Made by a program: the position numbers and the translations under genes
Source: Rallus limicola
Taxonomy: Eukaryota; Chordata; Aves; Gruiformes; Rallidae
Direction: 5' to 3'
DNA: 64,000 nt
Assembly: GCA_022605955.1 (NCBI GenBank)
Contig: JAKCOZ010000012.1
Location: 26,658,015-26,722,014, forward strand
Part shown: one piece after another, positions 24,194 through 36,100 of the stretch
Numbering within the stretch: the stretch's first letter is position 1
Layout of the letters: each line of letters starts with the position of its first letter
Notes under the pieces: generated by a model
Databases searched by the model: none
Seen by the model: only the letters and a program-made list of their open reading frames with translations
What the model was told of the DNA's origin: nothing

Positions 24194-27100
24194 CTGGAAA
24201 AGAAAATGGGTTTAAGAGATGGGCACCACCAACCCAACAAACTTCATCTTGAGCGTGCACTTCTAGTTTTAAGGACTAGGAAAAGCTCCTCCTGCCCACA
24301 GATGAATGCTGGGGATCAGATTTTAAAAATCAACACTGAGAACCACACTTGATGGATTACTCTTAATTCAGTGTAAAGAAAGAGAGAGGCTGTTTTCTGC
24401 ACTTTCCTTTTATTTAGATTGCAAGGCTTGGGTAGAAAGAGAAACCTTTTGGTTTTCACAGATCACAACATGCTCAGAGAGCTTCTGTAACAGGTTTTGG
24501 GTTTGGTTGTTTGTTGTTTTTTTTTACTATCTCTTTATTAAAACAAAGTTTTCACTCCTTAAAATAAAGATTACAATACAAAAACAATCAATTGTCCAAA
24601 ATGCAAATAAAAAGACCGCTCAGCAGCCTTCAGAATTAATAGCAGTCTCCTACAAGAGAGGCAGGATTTGACCAGAGCCTTGTATGAGGAAAACAAGCAT
24701 CATCTCAAGGAGAAACAGGACCAGAGCTCTAAACACACTTAAGTTTCAGTGCTCTGCATCAAGACAGTGACAAAGGCAGTAAGAGTGACCTGCTTCTAAG
24801 CCCTGTAAGGCAAGGAAAGAATGTAAAGTGCCATTACAGTAAGGAACCTCCACCAGGATGGTAGCTCTGCACACAGCAGACACCTTGGACTGGTCTTTAT
24901 AAAGAGGAGCTCAGTTGAGTTAGGTCACAGGGTACCTCTCCAGGGTCAGAACTTAAACCCAGCGCTGTAAACCCAAGGAGTTCAAGTGAAGAGCTGATTC
25001 TGCATTAGTTAAGCCTGGTTACAAAGCAGAAGATTCAGCCACCGACTGCCCAGCGGGTTAAGTTTCTTTTCCAAAGAACTACTGGCCCGTGCTGACCACC
25101 ACAACTAAACCAACACTCTAATTCTTCAAGGTGACATCATGCTGCTCCCCACTTCTGGATGATATTTTGCTATTCAAATTTCTTTTCTGCAAAAAACATT
25201 GTAATAAAAAAAACAAGTATTACTGAAAATAGTGTTCTGAAGCACTCCATCCCCCAGCATACACTGACACAAAGCTGCCTCAGACACTACTGGGAGCCTT
25301 ACACAGATCCCACATGGGCCAGGCAGACTGGAAAGCACCAGTATTAGGACACAGAATTCCTTTGCTCCTGGGTACAAGGTGGATTTTGACACGTTCATAT
25401 GAAAAACTGACTGCGACCCTTGGGCTCAGGGATGACACTCATCACTCAGGTTGGGTGCTCACACAGCTGTAGGGGTTGGCAGGGCCCTCCAGAGCCCATG
25501 GGGTCCAACCCCCTGCCAAAGCAGGGTCCCTAGGACAGGGCACACAGGGCGGTGTCCAGATGGGGCTGGAATCTCTCCAGAGAAGGAGACTCCACACCCT
25601 CTGGGCAGCCTGGCCCAGGGCTCCCTCACCCTCACTGGGAAGAAGTTCTTCCCCACATTGGGGGGGAACTCCCTGTGCTCCAACTTGAGCCCATCACCCC
25701 TTGTCCTGTCCCCACAGACCCTGAGCAGAGGCTGCCCATGTCCCCCAGTGCCCCACACTTGAGCTATTTATAAACATGAGTAAGATCCCCTCTCAAGTCT
25801 TCTTTTCTCACCCAGCTCTGATGTGGTCTTAGTTTCCTTGAGTTTTCCTGAGGTGGAACAAACTCATGGATTAGGACAAAAAGCAAAACCATTTAATGAC
25901 CCCATCACAAGTCACCTGCCTAGACCTCATCAAGAGGTGGTTTCAGTTTTCTCCTAACTCAAGGATCATTATCTGGGCAGTTACCAGGCTGGTTTTAGAG
26001 AAATCCATCAAGTCCAGTTATGAGATGTCTTGTTAGCTAAGTATTTATCTGGAAAGAACTTACACAGAGGCTGAGAGATGTACAATATCTGTGGGTGAAA
26101 CAAAGTTACCTATAAAAAGTCAAGAATCCCAACACCACCACAAGGCAAAGGAGCATCAAGATCTGCAGGGCCTCACTGAGCTGAATTAGGTCAGAACAGA
26201 AAGCATTTCAAAGGAAAAAAAAGAATTTCAGTGTTTTTTTTACACACAGGCAGCTTGAACTGCACAGATGTTATTTGGAAAGCAGTGGCATAGCTGCATA
26301 CTGACTGACTTTTCAGCATGGCAAATGTTACACTAGAACCAGAGTGACAAAATTCCCCCTCCAACAGCTCTCCATCAGGTTTTTACCAAAAAAAAATTCC
26401 AATCAGAAGAGCAGAGCTCAGATTCCTTGCACTTGATTCTACCTTTAAGCAAATTAAAGTTTCTTTAAATGCATTTAAAAGCAAATTAGCAAAAACTTCA
26501 TCCCCACTGACATGAAACTCTGATACACTTATTTTTCATCCTCACAGCACTGATCAGAACTAGGAAGAGGTAGCATGATATTTGGGTCCTGAGACACTAC
26601 TAGAAGCATCTTCAGTAAGGGCATCAGGACAGAAACCAGGCTGCCCAAACTCAGATCTGATTTTACATTATAGACAAAAATAAGCACTTTTTTCCTAGAC
26701 ATTTAAGTAGGTGTTGGGAGGAGTTGGAGCAGAAGGGTATTTTGTTTTGCCTTTAAGTGATCTCTCTTAATGGCCTTTATCAAGCAACACTTTTTCACTC
26801 CTCTTCCCCCAGTACAAGGCAATGACATGGAAGGTCTAGAAGCAGCCCAGTGTTTGACTCCCTTCTGCAGCACCCCTTACCCTCTGAGAGCTTGCAACCC
26901 CATCCAGCATTCTTGGGCAGCAGACACAAAAAAGCAAGTGAGGTTCCTATCATGCAGGGAGGATAAATCCAGTGCCCTGGACTGGGAATACCTCAACAGC
27001 AGGGAACTGGGACCTTCCTGTCTGATCAAACAGCACACAAAGCAAGAGCACCCAGCTCCAGCTGTCAGGGCTATACAGAGCCTTAGCACCTCAGCAATGT

Positions 27101-30100
27101 TTTCTCAAGAGCAAGGAAGAAGATATTTTTAAGTTACTATTCTAAAAAAGTGTCAGTGCCCTTATTTTCTGTAGAGAGGAAAGTAGGACATGCAAGTCTC
27201 CCACAGAGAGAAGTTTGCTTACTTGGATGAACTCTCAAAATTTGCTTATTTCCACATTTTCTACCCTCAGCCCAGCTCAAGTGCTCCCTTCCCCTTTGAA
27301 GGAAATGGATTTCCCTTTAGGGAAACACCCCTGCCCACCCCTCCCCTTTTTTTCCTGAAAACAGGAACTTCACTGAGATTGGCAACATTGACAAGACAGA
27401 GACAGATCTGACCACAAACCCAGTTTCACATTAGCACTGCAATTCAGACCCAAGCCCAACAAAGACTTCCAAATAAGACAGCAGGAGGACCAAGCTGAAG
27501 GCAAAGGGGAAGTGACTGGAGTGTAGTTTCTTTGGAAGAGAGATCTAGCTTGTCATAGGATGCTTAGGAAGTAAAACATGGTCCATGTGCTACCTGGCAG
27601 TAATATTTCCACCATATAAATGAAGCACATTTTTAAAAAACATAATAATACTGTCTCATTCTTTAAAACACTCCAGTCCTACTCAGCTGCAGCTACTGAA
27701 AGGAAAAGAAATAGAAAGCAAAGTGTCAGGGAAGGAGACCTGATTAACTGCTACCTCCTCTAAGCATTCACAGCAAGTAAAATCCTACTACCTCTTGTAA
27801 GAAAGGAAGTAACATTCAATATAAACAGCAGATGTCCAAAGGAAAAGGAGTTCCAGGCAGTAATCTACTGGATTACTTTATACTTACTCAGTTGCAGTTA
27901 CTTTTTGCAGTTTTTCCCTTTTCCTTGCAGACCAGTTGAGATCACCACCTGCAAGAGAAGAATGTATGTATATATATATTAAAATAATGTGTAGAATAAT
28001 AATATATATATATTTCAAGTTTTAAATTGCTCCTCTTGGCAGTTTTCTTTGATGATATATCTTGCCAGTGACATTTCTCACAGCACTTGACAAAAGAAAT
28101 GAGTGGAGTAGTTTTTACCAACAGAAAGGAACAAATCAATGTCCCTTCCAGATCTTTCAGCAGCTGCCTCTTCAAAACACAGGAAGGACTCTGCTCTTTG
28201 AAGGAAAGGCTACAGCATTTCTGTATTTGCAGATATACACAGTCAGGTTTCATTTGCAGTTTAGGAAAACTGCAGAATATCCTGCATGCTGTCTCAAAGC
28301 AGCTGAAGGGATGGATTGCTCTGGCAATGAGATTTAACATCACAGCAAGGCCTGGGGAATCACACACTCCAGCATCCATGAGGATGTTATAAGGACAGGC
28401 ATCATCAAGAGATGCTCCTGTTACCAAATCCATGAGCTGTAGCACCTGCCCCAGCACTCTGCAATACCCCTGGCAAACATTCAGCTGGGTAACCTCAAGA
28501 ACTGTGCTAAAAACCAAGTATCAAGAGAAGCTGAGAACACTGACCTGTGAGGTGATTCACAAAATACAGCATGACTACAGCTATCAGTGACACTAAAAAA
28601 ATAAAAGGGGACAGTTTTAGCTGACAATAAACTATTTACAACATTGACAGAAGAACAGCTTTAACACACAGCCAAGCAACAACTCAGAGTTTTCATTGCA
28701 CTTGCAACCAAGAGTAGATTTTTGCCAGCAGCATCTCAATTGCTTTTGAAAACTCCACTATCCTCTTAAGTAGCATTTAAGTCAGAAAAAGACCTTGTTT
28801 CACTTGTGTTAAATCCAGCCTTCAAAGAGTGTCATCCACCTACCCTCACTGTTTCCCCTCCCTCCCAAACACTGAAGCTACCACACTAAAACCCCACCAC
28901 ACCTCACTAGGCTGGAGTTAAGTTTCCATGTTGCCACAGCTGCAATGTCAATCCAATGGCACAGTAAGCAAGAAATAACAACTGTTCCACACAGGAAATA
29001 TTTACAAGCCTAATACAGCATCCTGGATGCACAGAATCCACACTCTTGTGTTTTTACTACTTACAGCAAACACAAGCACTGAAGAAGACTTCAAGAAACA
29101 AGTATCCTCTTGTGTCCAGAATCATCCCAGCTGCTATAGCAATAATTGCCAGACCCAGATTCTGGATGGACTGCATGCTAACACAGAAACAAAGGATTAG
29201 CACTGTGAAGAAGTCTGTTTTTAAAGAAAACTGAGTGCACCCTCAGTAAGTTTGCAGATGACACTAAATTGGCTGGGAGTGTGGATCTGCCTGGGGGTAG
29301 CGAGGCCCTACAGAGGGATCTGGACAGGCTGGAGAGCTGGGCTGAAGCCAATGGCATGAGGTTCAACAAGAGCAAGTGCCGAGTCCTGCACTTTGGCCAC
29401 AACAACCCCAGGCAGCGCTATAGGCTTGGGGCGGAGTGGCTGGAGGCCTGTGTGGAGGAAAGGGACCTGGGGGTACTGATTGATGCCCGGCTGAACAGGA
29501 GCCGACAGTGTGCGCAGGTGGCCAAGAAGGCCAAGGGCCTCCTGGCTTGCATCAAAAATAGTGTTACTAGTAGGGACAGGGAGGGAATTGTCCCCCTGTA
29601 CTCAGCACTTGTGAGGCCGCATCTCGAGTGCTGTGTTCAGTTTTGGGCCCCTCACTCCAGGAAAGACATTGAGGCCCTGGAAGGCGTTCAGAGGAGGGCT
29701 ACTGAGCTGGTGAGGGGTCTGGAACACAGGCCTTACGAGGAGCGGCTGAGGGAGCTGGGATTGTTCAGCCTGGAGAAGAGGAGGCTCAGGGGAGACCTTA
29801 GAGCTCTCTAGAACTCCCTGAATGGAGGTTGTGGTGAGCTGGGGGTCGGCCTCTTCTCCTGTGTAGACAGTGACAGAACTAGAGGGAATGGTGTCAAGCT
29901 GCGCCAGGGGAGATTCAGGCTGGACATTAGGAAGCACTACTTCTCAGAAAGGGTAGTCAGGCACTGGAATGCACTGCCCAGGGAGGTGGTGGAGTCACCA
30001 ACCCTGGGGGTGTTCAAGGAGAGACTGGATGTTGTATTGAGGGACATGGTTTAGTGGGAGCTGGTAGTAATAGGTGAATGGTTGGACTGGATGAGCTTTT

Positions 30101-33100
30101 AGGTCTTTTCCAACCTTGATAATTCTGTGATTCTGTGAAAACACCATTATTGCTACTGAACAATGGGATCTACTTCTCCCCACATGCTATGGCATACATG
30201 GCAGTCAGGAGTCCATGTTTTTGCAGAGGTTTCTGTGCACCTACCACAGCCACATGCTCCATCTACCACACATACAGGTGCTGAAACTACATGAGACTCC
30301 CTGCTGGAGTAAACCCTGAGGAATTATTAACCATCAATGTGTTCAAACTGCTCAACATTCAGGGGTTTGACAGCACCAGGATGTGATCAGTGTGGAGCAG
30401 CACAGGTCAGAGTACTTACAAGCCATAAGCAGTTCCCAGCTGGTGCTCTGGAACAACAAAAGCCACCATGGGCCACAGGGCACAGGCAAGCAGTGAGTAG
30501 GCCACTCCTAGCAAACACTGGTGGAATAAATAACAAGTAAATGGATGTTAGATGGCTTTGCTGAAAGTTCTAATAAATTAAAGGTACCATTTTTCCCCTT
30601 CCCCCAAAAGAGGGAGGGAAAAGCAGTGTTAAAGCAGCACTTCTTGCAATACTGTTCTATATAAATACACTCCTTCAGGGGAAAAACTTTCTTCCTAGGA
30701 GTGGCCCACAAACTGAACCCTACCTCATTAGCATGAGGAGCCTGGCTTGATGACCCAGAGGAAAAGATCAACACTGCAACTTGCTAGACAACTGCCTGAA
30801 AACCAAGGACCCCATTCTTAAACCTGATACACTGGTGGGCACTTGCAGTTAAGCTTGTAAACCTTGGGTCCCAAGCAGTTTCTCAGGGAATATGCCCCAG
30901 GAAAGGGAAATTAGTGACAAAGATTTCTGTTGAGGTTTACCACTGTCCAATACAGCATCTCAGAGGCAGTTTCATATCACTCAAAGTGGCTGAGCTACCT
31001 GACAGCAATAAGATTTGGAACTACATCAAAATTAACAAGTTTTAGGAGAAAAGGGAGCACACCCAGCACAGCAACCTAGTCACAGTGAAGGTGAGGGGTG
31101 CCTGTGGACCTAATGGTCTCATTCCATCCTTCCCAAGAAGCTGAACTCTCTTTTGCAGTACTCAGCTACAGAACCACTGCCACAGAGAGCAGCCAACATT
31201 TTCCACCTCAAAAAAAACACAAGTGTAACTCCTGCCTCCCTCCAGGAGACCCCAGGGGCTGAAGTGTTATCTTTGGGCTGCAGATCTCATCTTCCTTTTG
31301 CCTGTGTCATGCATTCTTTGCTTCTTCAATCACTGCCTTCAGTTCTAAATTCAGTGCCACATAATGCATCCTTCTTAAAGTCAGGGATGTCACAATAGGT
31401 TTTGAGAACCACCTAAATAGTCAGAGGACAGTGGCAACTTACTCCTCATCAATGCCATTTCTTACTTCACCATACTTAGCTGTTAAGTCTCAGAGGATTA
31501 GTTACCATTGCTATCCAAGGGTTCCAGAAGGTAAAAGCCAACATGATGTGAGAAGCAAGTGTTGTTACTACAGCACATAAAACCCAGATGATATTCTTGC
31601 CAACTTTATCCACCAGGAGTCCAAAGACTGGGGACATGGGTGCTGATATGATATACACAATACTATAAAAGAATAAAAATAAGAGAACAAACATAGGCTA
31701 GCTATGGACAGCTTTAGGTGTTACACAATACAAGTGTCTCCAGGCAAAACACCATATTCCCTTGTCACCTGTGAGGCTGTAAGAACAACCACACCAAAAA
31801 ACCTCAACCCCAGGCAGACTCCAAAACTCAATATTCCCAAAAGGAGCTGTCTCAGAGCCTTTCCATCCTGATCCCTCAGTGTCTTAGACACTTTTATATA
31901 GAAAAAATACCCACACCTCCCAGTAATTCTGTGGGCTGAGTCTGTCCACTTAAATGCAAGTCATGACCTGCAAGCAGAGATCCCAAACTTCTTCCCATGT
32001 GGTCAGAGCCCAAAGGCACAGACACCCCTAGAACACAGTCAATCACAATTTACCTGTTAATTGCACTTGCTTCTTGAGATGAGAATTTGAATTTCTCAAT
32101 GAAGAAAACCCTAAAGAAAAAAGAACCCCAAAAATCCACATTTAGAAGAGCACACACTTGCATGGCATGAAAGAAAAAGCAAAGACAAGAATCCCATTCA
32201 CAGAAGACATTTAATTACTGCTTGGACATAAGCACCCCATCACAGCTGCTCAGTTCTAATCCACTTAAGAGCTTATCAGGCTCTACAAATTTCTAAGGGC
32301 TACTGAAATGATTCTTGGGGGGGAAACATCCAAAGGGCAACACACAACCCAATAATGAGCCATTAGCAAGATCTGGTGTCAGCTTAAGAGACTAAAGTGA
32401 GACTAAGAGGGAGACACACACAAGCAATAAATAGGGCTCCACAGTGCTGACTGTAAGGACTCCCCAAGGCACCTCAGACTTCTCCATCTCACTCAACACA
32501 GAGCATGCACTGAGCTCAAGAGATCCATTTCTATTTCCAAGCATATTCAGAACCCACTTAACTGAGCTATTAGATCAGGTCATGTGGTTCAGCAAGGAAA
32601 CCCACCTATGAACACTTCCATTTGCAACCTGGTACGTACCCAGGTCAGCACAGAGAACGTCAGTCCAAGGTTTAACTGCCCCCACCTCACACTCAGTGAG
32701 CAGCTGATGAGTACAGAAGGAATGCTGCATGACAGCCAGCAACCTTCCACACTAAAACTCATGCTGTGTTTGACATCTGCATCCAGGTTTCATCAGGAAG
32801 CAGAGGACACATCGTGCTTCTGAGCTCCAGCACCTCAGCCATCATGAAGCAACAGTATTTCCCCACAAAACTCAGCAGACAAACACAACTCTTAGTTTCC
32901 TCCTCTGTATCACAAACATAGCTAACAGCTCCACAGAAGAAATGACAATCCACAGCACAGACCTGCTGGGAGAGCAGCCACATGGGATTCTTAAATGTCA
33001 GCCTGCACCTTTCCCTTTGTAAGCAGCCTGTTAAAACCCCAGCCCAATTTGAGGAGAACAGCTAAGAGACACTTACTTTCCAAGTCCAATGAAAGGAAAA

Positions 33101-36100
33101 ACTGCTGCATAATAGCAGACACAGATCACAAATATAAGCCACAAGGACAAAGAGAAGTCCTTCACATCAGTTAGTTTAATCACTTCACCTGGAGTGGGGC
33201 AAGAGACAATATAGTTTGAGTCAGCACAAGCATTACCTGAAACTCATCCACCCTCATCAAACATCAAGATCATCACAAGTCACAACCAGAGCACATCTTC
33301 CTGCCACCATCTACTCTTGTTGAAAGGTTTACACAGTGAGAGCTGGTTAAGAATATCCAAAGTCCTAAATCAACAGTGCCAAAGTCAAGAATAAACTGTC
33401 TCTCCCACATTAAGCTGGATGGTCAAGTTCTCTGAAAGACTTATGTAGCAGAATTAAACACAAACCACTTTTTCAAGGAGGTGTTTAAAGAGCTAGAAAA
33501 ATCCACCTCTGAAGCCTGGTGCCATGTGCTCAGACTTGGATCTCAAATTTAATTTATTTTTTTAATGGTCAAAGTTCTCCCAGGCAATAAACTGGAGTAT
33601 CACACATTGGTGGAGAAGAGCTGCAAGTTTTTCACCCCTATTAAAGGAAATAAGACCAATTCCAGCAAAACAAAGTGCCAGTGGCAGTGGTACAGATCAA
33701 ATTGGTGCCAACTGGGAGACTCTCCACATGCTTTCTAAGCAGATTACAAGTAGGTGCACTGCCAAACTGGCATTTGAAACTGAAACTCTTCCTCCTGATA
33801 TAAAAATGAACTAAAAATGATGATTAACACTACAACCATGGAAAAGATGTTTAGCAGCAGCCACTGAATAACACAACACACAAACATGCACAGTGCTCTG
33901 AGTAACTGGAAGGGTCTGCTCCAGTACAAAGCCCAAGGCAGGCCCAGTGCCCCCCACTTACCTGTCTTCCCTTGCTCTTTGCAAAGGAGCTTCTCTGCTC
34001 TCCTGTCCAGATAAGCAAGGATTAAAGCACAGGTCAGTGAGAAGAGACATGTTATGCCACCTGCAAGAAGACAAGGCAACACATTTAGCTGTTGACTTAA
34101 GTAGTGATTTGGCTTTTTGAATCTAACACAAGGTTTAGCACCAGCTTGTCTGCTGTATAAGGCTCAAGAGCTGTACAACTCAGAGGAAGGTGTAAAGCAA
34201 AGGAACACAGATCCAAAGGGAGTTAAAGTTTACTCTTATGCAGCTACACACACAGATACCCTTCCAAACCTTTTTCAAGCCTGCCCTTTACTCAGAGCAT
34301 GTTACATCTTTCATCTCTGTAAGATCCAAACTTGAATTTGGCAGCCACAAAAAGCTACACAGTGTTTTATCAGGGGCAGGAATCATACATCCTGTGTAAG
34401 AGTATTAGCCATCAATACAAACAGGATTTGAATTGCACTTTTTAGTCTCAAGTACATTTGTCCTACTCTCAAGTTAGTAAGAAATCACTAACATGCTGCT
34501 CAAACTCAGAAGCCTGAAGTAGCAGGTGACATCAAAAACATTACTGACCTATCATGAGAGTTAACCCAAGAGTGCTGGGACCAGCGTAGCCCAGAAGATC
34601 TTGAACTCTAGAGTATATCCATCCCATGATATTCATGTTCACTGTGCTCCCCTAGGCAGAACAGACTCATGTGAAGAATAAGTTATCTCACAGTTACATC
34701 AATTAGAAAGGAACAGTGTTTAAAATGAATGCATAACATGCTACAGAGGGAACACAAACCACCCATGGTTTGGTCAGCATTAGGAACAAATTCATCCCTG
34801 CACAATGGTTGAGTGTCACAAGTGGGAATTCTATAGGATTCTAACAGGATGGAGACAGTACAAGTGCCATAAAATACACAGCATACACCACTCTAGCTCA
34901 TAAACTGAGTTGCTTTAACATGTGGCATTGAACTCAAAGAGGATTCCCACCCAACAGGCACCAGGAAGAAGCACTTCCCCCCCACACACTCCCCTTGAGA
35001 AGGGATCCCTGGCTGCAATCCCAGAGCTAACAGCCACCAGTTAACTCCAGTTCAGCCTTGATGAGGTACTGTTAATTAGCAACCTGAAGGTCAACCCAGG
35101 CCCAGCTGTGAGCAGCTCAAACACCTGCAGCAGTTTAAGGTACCACAGGCTGCTGAAGACCCCTAACAGCACAGGCACTCTGCACTCCCCTCACAGCACA
35201 GTGCACTCTTGGAAACCCACCTCTAGCAGTGATTACATCAAACCAAAATGGCCCAGCTGAGATGCAGTCACTCAGTTCTGTCAGAAACAGCAACAGGGAC
35301 CAAGAAAAACCCCATCTTCCAACAGCAGTAAGGATGGGAGCTTCTTAAAGCAGCCATGCCAACTCCTTCATCAGAGGCAGCACTTGGTCCCCCAGCCACA
35401 CTCAGTTACACCAAGGTTATATGATATGCCATGAATCCATCAGTCTGGTGAACTGCAGCACTATGACTGTCCCAACCCAGCAATAAACCTCTGCAAAAGC
35501 CTGGTGCCAGGTTCTAAGAAATCCTACTGACCCATTTCCTTGTACATCTTTTGTCTATTTACCAGAGATTTTTAACAATTTCATTTAAATTTGATACCCA
35601 TTTTTATCTAAGTCCCCCTAGGGTGCATTAGAAAGGCCACTTGCCACCTGTCTCACTGCCAAGAGAACACACACCTTAACACACAATCCCAGGGGTTGGC
35701 AGGGCCCTCCAGAGCCCATGGGGTCCAAGCCCCTGCCAAAGCAGGGTCCCTAGGACAGGGCACACAGGGCGGTGTCCAGACGGGGCTGGAATCTCTCCAG
35801 AGAAGGAGACTCCACACCCCCTGGGCAGCCTGGCCCAGGGCTCCCTCACCCTCACTGTGGAAAAGTTCTTCCCCACACTGGGGGGGGAACTCCCTGTGCT
35901 CCAACTTGCAGCCATTGCCCCTTGTCCTGTCCCCACAGACACTGAAAAGGGGCTGGCTGATTCCCCCTGCAGCCCATGCTTAAGATAATTGTAGACTTTA
36001 ATTAGGTCCCCCCTTAGTCGTCTTCTCTCCAGGCTGAACAGCCCCAGCTCCCTCAGCCTTTCCTCACAGGGGAGATGCTCCAGGCCCTTCAGCATCTCCA

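Noticed and set aside
27942..28517. 191-codon minus-strand frame in MFSD1 intron 14
   Set aside because: It runs into exon 15 in the wrong frame, ends in AT-repeat-coded residues and matches no family I know.
33220..33300. Possible C/D-box snoRNA in MFSD1 intron 8 or 9 (GTGATGA ... CTGA on the minus strand)
   Set aside because: The sequences next to the boxes do not pair into a terminal stem, so the boxes are probably coincidental.
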